Positions 1-12,026 of a stretch of 64,000 bases of DNA are shown one piece after another. The stretch is from Burkholderia sp. SRS-46. Its GTDB lineage: Bacteria > Pseudomonadota > Gammaproteobacteria > Burkholderiales > Burkholderiaceae. Each line of letters begins with the position of its first letter. Position 1 is the stretch's first letter. The DNA lies in NCBI RefSeq assembly GCF_004343775.1, contig NZ_PTXL01000004.1, positions 1 to 64,000 on the forward strand, written 5' to 3'. A program made the translations under genes and the position numbers. The notes below the pieces were generated by a model. It did not search any database and was not told the origin of the DNA. It was given only the letters and a program-made list of their open reading frames with translations.

Positions 1-293
1 ATTTTTAAAGAGCGTTTCTGCGAGAAATTCGGCGTTGGCCTTGTTTCCCAGCAGCGCTGCGTTTTCAGCAGCAGAGAAGCGAGATTATGAACCGTGTTTC
101 GCAGTTCGTCAACAACTTTTTTACTACATCGTTGCGACTGCGGGGTTCTTCTTCTCAGCCAGCCGCGCGCCCTGTCCTGCGACACACCACCAGCTTCGCT
201 TCCCTCTTCCGCGCTGCGTTTCCGTTAGCGCGAAAGAGGCGTGATTCTAGGCACCCCACGCGAGATGCGCAAGGGGTTTCGTGAAATAAATTT
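1..293. other. Gene-free leader stretch, AT-richer than the rest
   Basis: I find no gene I can support in the first 293 bases. Several short overlapping ORFs exist (for example an ATG at 87 giving 65 residues), but none has a convincing ribosome binding site or family signature. The DNA is visibly AT-richer than the surrounding GC-rich genes, with runs of T and A at 1-8, 115-122 and 285-297. It may be the edge of an untranslated spacer belonging to a locus left of the window. Confidence 0.4.
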
Positions 294-329
294 AAAAGGC
301 CTCGCACGCTGCCGCGTGCGAGGCCTTTT
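294..329 (-). terminator. Rho-independent terminator of the phn operon
   Basis: A perfect 16-bp inverted repeat (arms 294-309 and 314-329) has a 4-nt loop. On the minus strand the stem ends in TTTT followed by AAATTTATTT. It lies just beyond the last minus-strand gene of the phosphonate operon (stop at 348) and probably ends that transcript. The symmetric A/T flanks mean it could also stop transcription from the left. Confidence 0.85.
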
Positions 330-347
330 AATAAGGAGAATCGGGCG

Positions 348-899
348 TCAGGCCGGATGCATCTGACGCGCGACGATCTCCATATAGTGATCGAGATTCG
401 GCGTCGTCTTGCCTTCCACCTTCGCGGTATCGTCCCAGCGGCGCAGACGCAGCGCGTCCTCCGCATACGGGCGCTGCAGGAACGCCCCCGCTTCCGCCTC
501 GCTGAAGATCCCGCCTTGCAGCGCCAGGCTGCGCACCGAATCCGGCGACAGGCTCCCGCAGTAGCCGGCATCGATCCGACACAGGCAGCGCTTCGCATCG
601 ACATGCAGCCGGATCGGCTCCAGCACCGCGTCGGGCAGGATCGGCCGCAGGAACGGCAATACGTAATATTGGTGGAGATCGTCGATGCCGCGCGCGCTCG
701 GCGTCTCGCCCTGGCGATTCAGCAGATGACCGAGATCGTGCAGGAACGCCGCCGCGACCAGCGCATCGTCGGCTCCCGCCTCCTCCGCCAGCAGCCCGCT
801 CTGCAGCGCATGCTCGAGCTGTGTGACCGGCTCCCCGCTGTAGGCCACGTGGCCATGCTCGCGATACAGGCCGTGAATCTCTTCAAGCGTCAATGCCAT
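348..899 (-). CDS. phnZ: PhnZ-like HD-domain phosphonate oxygenase
   Basis: This 183-aa HD-domain protein belongs to the group found in phosphonate degradation operons and resembles PhnZ. PhnZ is a mixed-valence diiron dioxygenase that cleaves 2-amino-1-hydroxyethylphosphonate to glycine and phosphate. The expected iron ligands are all visible: H30, H54-D55, H76, H99 and D156/D157. Y20 and E23 sit where the PhnZ substrate-gating Tyr and Glu lie. It is the last gene of the operon, 4 bp after phnY, and is followed by a strong terminator. The usual hydroxylating partner PhnY* is absent from the window, so the physiological substrate is uncertain. The family call is firm; the substrate is inferred. 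Confidence 0.8.
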   Translation of the reverse strand: MALTLEEIHGLYREHGHVAYSGEPVTQLEHALQSGLLAEEAGADDALVAAAFLHDLGHLLNRQGETPSARGIDDLHQYYVLPFLRPILPDAVLEPIRLHVDAKRCLCRIDAGYCGSLSPDSVRSLALQGGIFSEAEAGAFLQRPYAEDALRLRRWDDTAKVEGKTTPNLDHYMEIVARQMHPA

Positions 900-903
900 T
901 CCA

Positions 904-4508
<3,605 letters not shown>

Positions 4509-4519
<11 letters not shown>

Positions 4520-5432
4520 CGCGCGCCCCTCCCGTAGCCCGCCGGTTCACACGGCGATAGATCGAATACAGCGCCAGCGACAGCGCGAGCATCGCGACCG
4601 CGCCCGCCGACGCGGTCGGCAGGTCGAGATCGACGGTCGCGCTGCTGTAGATGGCAACCGGCAGCGTGACGAGCTTCGCGCTGCCGAGCACGAGCAGAAT
4701 CCCGAATTCGTTCAGCGTCAGCAGGAAGCACAGCACGGTGCCGGCCGCGATCCCGGGCCACGCGATCGGCAGCACGACGCGCCGCGCGAGCATCCAGCCC
4801 GACGCGCCGAGGCTGCGCGCCGCTTCGATCAGGCGCAGGTCGAGCGTCGCGAACGACGCGAGCGTCGGCCGCACGACGAACGGCGTATAGAACACGGTCT
4901 GCGCGAGGATCACGCCGCCGAAGCCGAACAGGAAGTCGAGCGGCGGCTGGTCGAGATGGAACAGGTGCTGCAGCGCGATGCTGACCGAGCCCTGCGAGCC
5001 GTACAGGAAGATCAGCGTGAACGCGACGAGAAACGACGGGAACGCGACGTACAGCTCCAGGAAGCGCGTGACGAGCGACGCGCCCGGAAACGGCCGGAAG
5101 AACAGCAGCGCGGCCAGCAGCACGCCGAGCACCGACGCGGTGCCGGCACTCGCGAACAGCACGCCGAGCGTCGTCAGCAGCACGCTGCGCGTGTCGGGAT
5201 TGCCGAAGAAGTTCCGGTAGGCGGCGAAGCTCAGCCCGTGATCGCCGGTCAGGCTCAGCAGCACGAGCCGCACGAGCGGATAGACGACGAGCGGGCCGAG
5301 CACGACGACCGCAAGCACGATCAGGTGCCAGTCGCCGGCGCGCTGGCGGCGCCGCGCGGCGGCGGCATGCGCGGCGGCCGACGCGAGCGCCTGCGGCGAC
5401 AGCCCGGTATCAGGGCTCGATAAGGACGACAT
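4509..5432 (-). CDS. phnU: 2-aminoethylphosphonate ABC permease (PhnU-like)
   Basis: A 307-aa inner-membrane permease, the partner of PhnV. It has a long, Ala/Arg-rich cytoplasmic N-terminus followed by about six transmembrane segments, with the EAA loop as EAARSLGASGWMLARRVVLP. I place the start at 5432, where GAGG lies about 6 nt upstream, instead of an upstream ATG at 5459 that has no ribosome binding site. The gene overlaps phnT by 23 bp and phnV by 11 bp, so the importer subunits are probably translationally coupled. Confidence 0.85.
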
Positions 5433-6513
5433 CGTCTGCCTCGCAATGCAGGGAAACACGCGCGCCGCGCTCGGGTGCCGCGCCGCGGCCGCGTTGCATC
5501 GTCACGCGCACCGGCTCGCCCGGCGCCGCGTCGACCACGACCGCGATCGACAGGTCCGCGCCTTGCCATTCGACGGACGCGACCGTGCCGTGCAGCCCGC
5601 CCGCCGCGAGCGGCTTGACGGTCAGTTGCTCCGGGCGCACGCACGCGACCTTGTCGCGCACTTCGTGGCGCGGATCGCCGAGCGGGAAGATCACGCGCGG
5701 CGGCAGCAGGTTGGCCGGGCCCAGGTAGCGCGCGACGTAGCCGTTGCACGGCGTGTCATACAGCTGCTGCGGCGTGCCGAGCTGCGCGACATGGCCGTCG
5801 CGCATCAACAGCGCGCGGTCGGACAGCACCAGCGCGTCGTCGCGGTCGTGCGTCACGCACACGACCGTCAGGTTCGGCAGGCGCTCGTGCAGCGCCTTCA
5901 GTTCGCTGCGGACCGACGCGCGCAGGTTCGCGTCGAGCGCCGACAGCGGCTCGTCGAGCAGCAGCACGTCGGGCTCGATCACGAGCGCGCGGGCGAGCGC
6001 AACGCGCTGCTGCATCCCGCCCGACAGCTGCGCCGGCAGGTGATGGCCGGCGTCGCCGAGCTGCACGAGCTTCAGCGCGTCGGCGACGCGGCGCGTCACC
6101 TCGGCGGACGCCATGCGCCGCGCGCGCAGGCCGAATGCGACGTTCTCGAACACCGACAGGTGCGGGAACAGCGCGTAGTTCTGGAACAGCAGACCGAGAT
6201 TGCGCTTGTGCGGCGGCGCATAGGTCAGGTCACGTCCGGCCACGGTGAGCGTGCCGGTCAGGCCGTCGGCCTTCACGAACCCGGCGATGAAGCGCAGCAG
6301 CGTGGTCTTGCCGCAGCCGCTCTTGCCGAGCACGGTCAGGAATTCGCCGGCGCCGATCGACAGCGTCAGATCGTCCAGCACCGTGCGCGCGCCGTAGCGC
6401 ACGCTCAGGTGCTCGATCTGCACGCCGCCCGGCGCGCCGGACCGCAGCGTCGCGTGCGGTTCGGCGGCGCCGAATGCGCCGGGATGGGTCAGGGTGGTTT
6501 CCACCGGGTTCAT
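5410..6513 (-). CDS. phnT: 2-aminoethylphosphonate ABC ATPase (PhnT-like)
   Basis: A 367-aa ATP-binding subunit that powers the PhnSTUV importer at the inner face of the membrane. It has Walker A GKSGCGKT (about 63-70), signature LSGGMQQR, Walker B VLLLDEP and the switch histidine in VCVTHD. After the nucleotide-binding domain comes a C-terminal TOBE-like extension of roughly 120 residues (containing VRPEQLTV), typical of the putrescine/iron/phosphonate ATPases. The gene follows phnS after 36 bp and overlaps phnU. Confidence 0.88.
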   Translation of the reverse strand: MNPVETTLTHPGAFGAAEPHATLRSGAPGGVQIEHLSVRYGARTVLDDLTLSIGAGEFLTVLGKSGCGKTTLLRFIAGFVKADGLTGTLTVAGRDLTYAPPHKRNLGLLFQNYALFPHLSVFENVAFGLRARRMASAEVTRRVADALKLVQLGDAGHHLPAQLSGGMQQRVALARALVIEPDVLLLDEPLSALDANLRASVRSELKALHERLPNLTVVCVTHDRDDALVLSDRALLMRDGHVAQLGTPQQLYDTPCNGYVARYLGPANLLPPRVIFPLGDPRHEVRDKVACVRPEQLTVKPLAAGGLHGTVASVEWQGADLSIAVVVDAAPGEPVRVTMQRGRGAAPERGARVSLHCEADDVVLIEP

Positions 6514-6549
6514 CCTCTTGCTCGCTAATACAGGCGCGGCGTGCGCCGA

Positions 6550-7641
6550 TCACTTCGGCTTGACGACTTCGGTCTGCTTGCCCGAGCTGCCGATCACGTC
6601 CTTCTTCCAGCGCTCGATCCAGACCGGCTTCTTCGCCATCACCTGGCTCCAGTCGACCGGGATCAGCTTCACGCCCGCGATCGCCTTCTTGACCGCCTCG
6701 CCGTTCTTGCCGGCAAGCGGCACGTCGGTGCGGCCCGGGATGCCGTACATGTCCGGCACCTTCGACTGCACTTCCGTCGACATCAGGTAGTCGATCAGCT
6801 TCTTGCCGACGTCCTGGTTCGGGCCGCTCTTGATCAGGCCGATGCCGTACGGCAGCTGGAACGTCGTCGGCTGGTCGCCGTCCTTCGCCGCGAGGAAAAT
6901 CGGCTTGATCGACAGGCCGCCGTGCTCTGCGTCGTCGAGGTCCATCTGCAGGTCGCCGTTCGCGACGTTGATCTCGTTGCGCGACAGCAGCACGTTCAGG
7001 TAGCCCGTGCCCTTGGTGTGGAACTTCACGCTCTGCGACAGCTTCGCGAGATAGTCGAACGCCTTGTCCTCGCCCATCAGCGTGGTCGTCAGGATCAGCA
7101 CGGCCATCCCGTCGCCGGCCGTGGCCGGGTTCGAGTACGCGACCTTGCCCGCGTAGTTCGGCGACAGCAGGTCGGCGAACGTCTTCGGCTGCTGCTTGAC
7201 GACTTCCGGGTTGATCGCGAACGAGAAGTAGTTGTTCACGAACGTGGCCCAGGTGCCGTCTTCCGCCTTCGCGATCGCCGGCACGTTCTTGTAGTTGACG
7301 CTCTGGTACGGCTGCAGCAGGCCCATCTGGCCGGCTTGCTGGATGAACGGCGGCAGCGTGACGATCACGTCGGCCTTCGGCGAATTCTTCTCGACGTTCG
7401 CGCGGTTCACGACTTCGCCGCTGCCCGCCGTGACGATGTTGACCTTGACGCCTTCCTTCTTCTCGAACGCCGGCAGCACGTCGCGATAGAGGTTTTCGAG
7501 GCCGTCCGCGGTGTACAGCACGACCGCGTTCGCGGCGTGGGCCGACAGCGCGGCGCCTTGCAGCAGACCGGCGACGCAGGCAGCCAGCGCGAGCTTGCGG
7601 AACGCGCCGGCACCGGCGCGCGAGGAATTCTGCAGTGTCAT
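6550..7641 (-). CDS. phnS: 2-aminoethylphosphonate-binding protein (PhnS-like)
   Basis: A 363-aa periplasmic solute-binding protein of the iron/putrescine/phosphonate cluster, expected to deliver 2-AEP to PhnUV. A signal peptide covers about residues 1-37, with likely cleavage after SAHA before ANAVVLYTADG. The start at 7641 has GGAGA about 7 nt upstream; an upstream in-frame start at 7689 lacks one. It is the first gene of the phn operon and is divergent from phnW, so the shared 260-bp spacer probably carries control for both. Confidence 0.87.
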   Translation of the reverse strand: MTLQNSSRAGAGAFRKLALAACVAGLLQGAALSAHAANAVVLYTADGLENLYRDVLPAFEKKEGVKVNIVTAGSGEVVNRANVEKNSPKADVIVTLPPFIQQAGQMGLLQPYQSVNYKNVPAIAKAEDGTWATFVNNYFSFAINPEVVKQQPKTFADLLSPNYAGKVAYSNPATAGDGMAVLILTTTLMGEDKAFDYLAKLSQSVKFHTKGTGYLNVLLSRNEINVANGDLQMDLDDAEHGGLSIKPIFLAAKDGDQPTTFQLPYGIGLIKSGPNQDVGKKLIDYLMSTEVQSKVPDMYGIPGRTDVPLAGKNGEAVKKAIAGVKLIPVDWSQVMAKKPVWIERWKKDVIGSSGKQTEVVKPK

Positions 7642-7801
7642 CTCACTTCTCCGTAGACGGAACAATCGGCCGGGGCGCACCGGCCCCACGCAAAGTTGTT
7701 ATCCGGGCGAACCGCCAGCCGGCCCGCCTCGCCGCCGCCCGACCGATGCGGTCCCGTGCGGCAGACGAAGGATCACAGCGTTCGATGACAACGCCATGAC
7801 G

Positions 7802-7839
7802 ATTGCCACAAATTCCCCAAAACGACACAATTTGCCAAT
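7802..7839. promoter_or_regulatory. Imperfect inverted repeat between phnS and phnW
   Basis: CAAATT (7809-7814) and AATTTG (7829-7834) form an inverted repeat with a 14-nt spacer, flanked by ATTG (7802) and CAAT (7836-7839). It is the AT-richest patch of the divergent phnS-phnW region (7642-7901) and a plausible regulator site. No regulator gene is adjacent, so ownership is unknown. Confidence 0.35.
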
Positions 7840-7901
7840 ACGATACACGTGATCCGCAGATGCCGCCCGGTATCTCGTCTGACTGTTTGCTGGAGAAACC
7901 G

Positions 7902-9020
7902 ATGTCCGCCACCGATCCGATCCTGCTCACCCCCGGCCCGCTGACCACGTCCGCCACGACCCGCCACGCGATGCAACGCGACTGGGGATCGTGGGATGCG
8001 GCCTTCAATCAGTTGACCGCAAGCGTCTGCACCGACCTCGTCGGCATCGCGCACGGCCGCGACGAATATGCATGCGTGCCGATGCAGGGCAGCGGCACGT
8101 TCACGGTCGAGGCCGCGCTCGGCACGCTGGTGCCGCGCGACGGCGTCGTGCTGGTGCCGGACAACGGCGCCTACTGCGCGCGCATCCTGAAGATCCTCGG
8201 CCGGCTCGGCATCGACGCGATCGCGCTGCCGTTCGGCGAGGACGCCGCCGCCGATCCGGCCGCGCTCGAGGCGGCCTTCGCGCGCGAGCCGCGCATCACG
8301 CACGTCGCGCTCGTGCATCTGGAGACCAGCGCCGGCATCCTGAACCCGCTCGACGAAATTGCCGCGCTGTGCCGCCGGCACGGCAAGCGGCTGATCGTCG
8401 ACGCGATGAGCTCGTTCGGTGCGCTGCCGATCGCACTCGACGGCAGCGGCATCGATGCGCTGATTTCCGCGAGCGGCAAATGTCTCGAAGGCGTGCCGGG
8501 GATGGGGTTCGCGATCGTGCGGCGCGCGGCGCTCGAAGCCAGCGAGGGCAACGCGCGGTCGCTCGCGCTCGACCTGTACGACCAGCACGCGTACCTGCGC
8601 AAGACGGGCCAGTGGCGCTTCACGCCGCCGACCCACGTGGTCGCCGCGCTGCGCGCCGCGCTCGACCAGTTCCTCGCCGAAGGCGGCCAGCCCGTGCGCG
8701 GCGCGCGCTACGCGGAGAACTGCCGGACGCTGATCGAATCGATGCGCGCGCTCGGCTTCGCGCCGTTCCTCGATGCGCGCGTGCAGGCCCCGGTGATCGT
8801 GACCTTCCATGCGCCGGCCGATCCGGCCTACGACTTCCGGCGCTTCTATGACGCGGTGCGCGACGCGGGCTTCGTGCTCTATCCGGGCAAGCTCACGCAG
8901 CTCGAGACGTTCCGGGTCGGCTGCATCGGCGCGATCGACGCCGACGACGTCCGGCGCGCGGTCGCCGCGATCGCGCACGCGACCGAATCGCTCGGCATCG
9001 CGCTGCGCCGCGCGCCGTAA
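7902..9020 (+). CDS. phnW: 2-aminoethylphosphonate-pyruvate transaminase
   Basis: A 372-aa PLP-dependent class V aminotransferase that converts 2-AEP plus pyruvate to phosphonoacetaldehyde plus alanine. It starts with the PhnW-typical LLTPGPL. The PLP lysine is in [13 protein letters not shown], the cofactor Asp in [10 protein letters not shown], and the substrate Arg near FRVGCIG. The start at 7902 has GGAGA 5 nt upstream. It is divergent from the importer/PhnA/PhnY operon and supplies their substrate. There is no phosphonatase (phnX) in the window, consistent with the PhnWYA route instead of the phosphonatase route. Confidence 0.93.
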   Translation: MSATDPILLTPGPLTTSATTRHAMQRDWGSWDAAFNQLTASVCTDLVGIAHGRDEYACVPMQGSGTFTVEAALGTLVPRDGVVLVPDNGAYCARILKILGRLGIDAIALPFGEDAAADPAALEAAFAREPRITHVALVHLETSAGILNPLDEIAALCRRHGKRLIVDAMSSFGALPIALDGSGIDALISASGKCLEGVPGMGFAIVRRAALEASEGNARSLALDLYDQHAYLRKTGQWRFTPPTHVVAALRAALDQFLAEGGQPVRGARYAENCRTLIESMRALGFAPFLDARVQAPVIVTFHAPADPAYDFRRFYDAVRDAGFVLYPGKLTQLETFRVGCIGAIDADDVRRAVAAIAHATESLGIALRRAP

Positions 9021-9028
9021 ACGAAACA

Positions 9029-9057
9029 GGGCCCGGCGGATGATGCCCGCCGGGCCC
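9029..9057. terminator. Bidirectional hairpin between phnW and MFS gene
   Basis: Perfect 11-bp GC-rich arms (9029-9039, 9047-9057) with a 7-nt loop lie between the convergent phnW and the minus-strand transporter. There is no clear U-run, so termination strength is uncertain. Confidence 0.5.
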
Positions 9058-9083
9058 GATGCGCTGCCGCTGCGCGGAACGCG

Positions 9084-10424
9084 TTACAGCACGATCCGCT
9101 TGATGTCGCCGACGACGAAGATGTACGACGCCGCGCCGATCAGCGCGATCACGCCGATGAACACCAGCGCGCCGACGAACGAGCCCGTCGACGCGACGAT
9201 GAAGCCGACGACGAGCGGCGTGATGATGCCGGCCAGGTTGGCCGCGAAGTTGAAGATGCCGCCCGTCACGCCGAGCAGGCCGTCCGGCGCGATGTCGGAC
9301 ACGAGCGTCCAGCCGAGCGCGGCCATCCCCTGCGCGAAGAACGCGACCGACATGATCGCGATCACGGCCTCGTTGCTCTGCACGTAGTTCGCGAGGATGA
9401 TCGTCGACGCGAGCAGCAGGCCCGCGATGATCGGCAGCTTGCGCGCGAGGTTCGCGGATTTGCCGCGGCGCAGCAGCCAGTCGGAGAAGATCCCGCCGAA
9501 CATCACGCCGACCGACGCGGCGATGAACGGCATGATCGCGAAGAAGCCGATCTTCAGCCAGCCCATGTGGCGCTCGGTCGCGAGATAGGTCGGGAACCAG
9601 GTCAGGAAGAACACCAGCGTCGAGTTGCCGGCGAACTGGCCAAGGCAGATACCCGCGAGCTGGCGCTTCTTCAGCAGCTTGCCGGCCATGCTCCAGCTGA
9701 ATTTCGCCTGCTCGGGCCGGTCGTCCTTCTTCGCGCCGTGCACGAGGCCGCCGCCCGCGGCGATGTAGTCGAGCTCCTCCTGGTTCGCGCCCGGATGGTT
9801 GCGCGGCTCATGGTAGAACTTCCACCAGACCAGGCCGAACGCGATGCCGACGCCACCGACCACCCAGAACAGCGAGCGCCAGCCGAACGCGCCCATCAGC
9901 GCGAACAGCACCGGGCTGAAGAACGCGAGGCCGATGTACTCGCCGACCGTGTAGGTGCCGGTCGCCATCGCGCGCTCGCTCTGCGGGAACCACGTCGCGA
10001 CCACCCGGCTGTTGGTCGGGAAGCACGGCGCTTCGGTGATGCCGAGGCCGAGGCGGCACGCGAGCAGCGTCGCGATGCCGGGCACGAAGCCTTGCAGCAG
10101 CGTGCACAGCGACCACAGCGTCATCGACCAGTAATAGGTGATCTTGCTGCCGAAGCGGTCGAGGAAAAGGCCGCCCGGCACCTGCATCGCGACATAGGTC
10201 CACGAGAACGCGGAGAACATGATGCCCATCACCGCCGCGTTGATGCCGAGCTCCTTGGTGAGCTGCGGCGCGGCCACCCCCAGCACGGTGCGATCGAGAT
10301 AGTTGATCATCGTGCCGATCGCGAGCAGCGCGAGGATCTTGTAGCGCGCCGACGTGCGCCGAATCGCGCCGGCCGCCTGCGCCGGGCGCGCCGGCGCGGT
10401 GTTCGTGTGGGTGGTGTGCTGCAT
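9084..10424 (-). CDS. MFS transporter, likely quinate/shikimate uptake
   Basis: A 446-aa major facilitator of the anion:cation symporter type with 12 predicted membrane segments. The ACS-like N-terminal signature NYLDRTVLGVA precedes TM1-2, and FLDRFGSK forms the loop 2-3 motif. The start at 10424 has AGGAG about 6 nt upstream. It follows the dehydrogenase gene after 41 bp in an operon with a dehydroquinase and is divergent from QuiC. An aromatic-precursor acid such as quinate or shikimate is therefore the best substrate guess. Sequence alone cannot separate it from sugar-acid carriers of the same family. Confidence 0.75.
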   Translation of the reverse strand: MQHTTHTNTAPARPAQAAGAIRRTSARYKILALLAIGTMINYLDRTVLGVAAPQLTKELGINAAVMGIMFSAFSWTYVAMQVPGGLFLDRFGSKITYYWSMTLWSLCTLLQGFVPGIATLLACRLGLGITEAPCFPTNSRVVATWFPQSERAMATGTYTVGEYIGLAFFSPVLFALMGAFGWRSLFWVVGGVGIAFGLVWWKFYHEPRNHPGANQEELDYIAAGGGLVHGAKKDDRPEQAKFSWSMAGKLLKKRQLAGICLGQFAGNSTLVFFLTWFPTYLATERHMGWLKIGFFAIMPFIAASVGVMFGGIFSDWLLRRGKSANLARKLPIIAGLLLASTIILANYVQSNEAVIAIMSVAFFAQGMAALGWTLVSDIAPDGLLGVTGGIFNFAANLAGIITPLVVGFIVASTGSFVGALVFIGVIALIGAASYIFVVGDIKRIVL

Positions 10425-10465
10425 GGTCGTCTCCTGGTCTCGTCTTTCTCTGAATCGGCGAAGGG

Positions 10466-11320
10466 TCAGCGCGCAACGAGCGACTGAAAGTGGTCGAACA
10501 TCCGCTCGGCGTCGGGCGTGCGTCCGGTGAAGATCTCGAACGCGTCGACGGCCTGGTAGACCGCCATCCCGCCGCCCGGCAGCGTCGCGCAGCCCGCCGC
10601 GCGCGCCGCCCGGATCAGTTCCGTCTCGAGCGGGAAGTACACGATGTCGGCGACCCACATCCCCGCATGCAGCAGCTCGGCCGGCAGCGGCAGGCCCGGA
10701 TGCTTCGCCATGCCGGTCGGCGTCGCGTGGATCAGGCCCGTCGCCGCGCGCACGGTGCGCGCGAGGTCGTCGCCCTGCGTGACCTTCGCGGCCGGGAAGC
10801 GCGCCTGCAGCTCGCAGGCCAGCGCGCGGGCGCGCGATGCGTCGACGTCGAAGATCGCCAGCTCGGCCGCGCCCATCTGCAACGCGGCATGCGCAACCGC
10901 GGCGCCCGCGCCGCCCGCGCCGAGCTGGACGACGCGCGCGAGCGACGCATCGGGCAGCCCGCGCCGGAACGACTTCGCGAAGCCCGACCAGTCGGTGTTG
11001 TGGCCGATCCGCTTGCCATCCTTGAACAGCACGGTGTTCACCGCGCCGAGCGCGCGCGCGTCGTCGGACAATTCGTCGAGGTGCTCGATCACGCGCTGCT
11101 TGCACGGATGCGTGATGTTCAGGCCCGTGTAGCCCATCTGCTCGGCGGCCGCGAGCAGCTGCGGCAGCGCGTCGACGGTGACGCCGAGCGCGTCGAGGTC
11201 GATGCGCCGGTACACGTAGCCAACTCCCTGGCGGAACCCCTCTTCTTCATGCATCGCAGGCGACAGCGACCCGCCGATGCCCTGGCCGATCAGGCCGATC
11301 AGAAAGGACGGACGGCTCAT
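10466..11320 (-). CDS. Quinate/shikimate dehydrogenase, NAD-type AroE paralogue
   Basis: A 284-aa member of the shikimate dehydrogenase family that resembles the catabolic Corynebacterium quinate/shikimate dehydrogenase (QsuD) more than biosynthetic AroE. The substrate site shows SLSPAMHE, K74 in NITHPCK, N95 and D110 in NTDWSGF. The nucleotide loop is GAGGAGA (134-140). It lacks the NRT motif used by AroE for NADP and has acidic D158/D160 instead, pointing to NAD and oxidation of quinate or shikimate. It overlaps aroQ by ATGA. Whether it prefers quinate, shikimate or both needs an assay. Confidence 0.82.
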   Translation of the reverse strand: MSRPSFLIGLIGQGIGGSLSPAMHEEEGFRQGVGYVYRRIDLDALGVTVDALPQLLAAAEQMGYTGLNITHPCKQRVIEHLDELSDDARALGAVNTVLFKDGKRIGHNTDWSGFAKSFRRGLPDASLARVVQLGAGGAGAAVAHAALQMGAAELAIFDVDASRARALACELQARFPAAKVTQGDDLARTVRAATGLIHATPTGMAKHPGLPLPAELLHAGMWVADIVYFPLETELIRAARAAGCATLPGGGMAVYQAVDAFEIFTGRTPDAERMFDHFQSLVAR

Positions 11321-11772
11321 TGCCGGGCTCCCTGCGAAAGAATGGTCGACATGCGCTGCAGCGCGAAAACGTAGCCTTCGGTGCCGCAGCCGCAGATCAC
11401 GGCCTCGGCGACCGCCGATACATACGAGTGGTGGCGGAACGGTTCGCGGCGATGCACGTTCGAGATGTGAACTTCGATCACCGGCTTGTCGATCGCGGAC
11501 AGCGCATCGGCCAGCGCGACCGACGTATGCGTGTATGCGGCGGGGTTGATCACCATGCCGTGCACGTCGTGGCGCGCGTCGTGCAGCCAGTCGATCAACT
11601 GGTGCTCGGCATTCGACTGGCGGAACGCGATCTCCAGCCCGAGCGCATCGGCCGCGGCGCGGCAGCGTTGCTCCACGTCGGCGAGGGTTTCCGCGCCGTA
11701 GATGTGGGGTTCGCGCGTCCCCAGCAGATTCAGGTTCGGGCCGTTCAGCACCAGCACCTTGCGCTTGCTCAT
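11317..11772 (-). CDS. aroQ: Type II 3-dehydroquinate dehydratase
   Basis: A 151-aa type II dehydroquinase, normally a cytoplasmic dodecamer, that converts 3-dehydroquinate to 3-dehydroshikimate. Family residues are visible: [11 protein letters not shown]20 and Y25 of the flexible lid, N76 in [10 protein letters not shown]82 and H102 in EVHISNVH. It is the first gene of the minus-strand quinate operon and ends inside the dehydrogenase start codon. Its position suggests a catabolic copy, probably additional to a housekeeping gene elsewhere. Confidence 0.9.
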   Translation of the reverse strand: MSKRKVLVLNGPNLNLLGTREPHIYGAETLADVEQRCRAAADALGLEIAFRQSNAEHQLIDWLHDARHDVHGMVINPAAYTHTSVALADALSAIDKPVIEVHISNVHRREPFRHHSYVSAVAEAVICGCGTEGYVFALQRMSTILSQGARQ

Positions 11773-11885
11773 GTCAGCTACTCCGAAAACGGGTGCGCAT
11801 CGCTACGCGACTTCGCCCCCTGACGTCAAGATTCGGCGCTAGTGTGCGCTTGCGAAAGCGCAATGTCTTTTCGGGTTTTCGCTAA

Positions 11886-11941
11886 TTTGTACCACCTAGT
11901 TAGTTTGTATAATTCGTGGCATCAGCCTAGTAAATTCGGGA
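11886..11941 (+). promoter_or_regulatory. Candidate promoter and repeat region upstream of quiC
   Basis: A perfect TATAAT (11908-11913) points toward quiC, but the -35 region is poor. Two CCTAGT repeats (11895-11900 and 11936-11941) bracket it, 41 bp apart. They could be operator half-sites for a local regulator that is not in the window. The start of transcription would fall near 11920, giving a leader of about 105 nt. Confidence 0.45.
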
Positions 11942-12026
11942 TATGGTGCGCGCCACGGACTCCACGACTGGTTCAATTCAGGGTCGGTCCGGCCCGCGCC
12001 GGCCCGCTCATCAGCAGGATTCGCCC

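Noticed and set aside
87..284. 65-aa ORF at the left edge
   Set aside because: No ribosome binding site and no recognisable domain; overlaps other equal-quality frames.
8809..9387. 192-aa plus-strand ORF
   Set aside because: It overlaps phnW and runs antisense to the MFS gene, and crosses the terminator between them.
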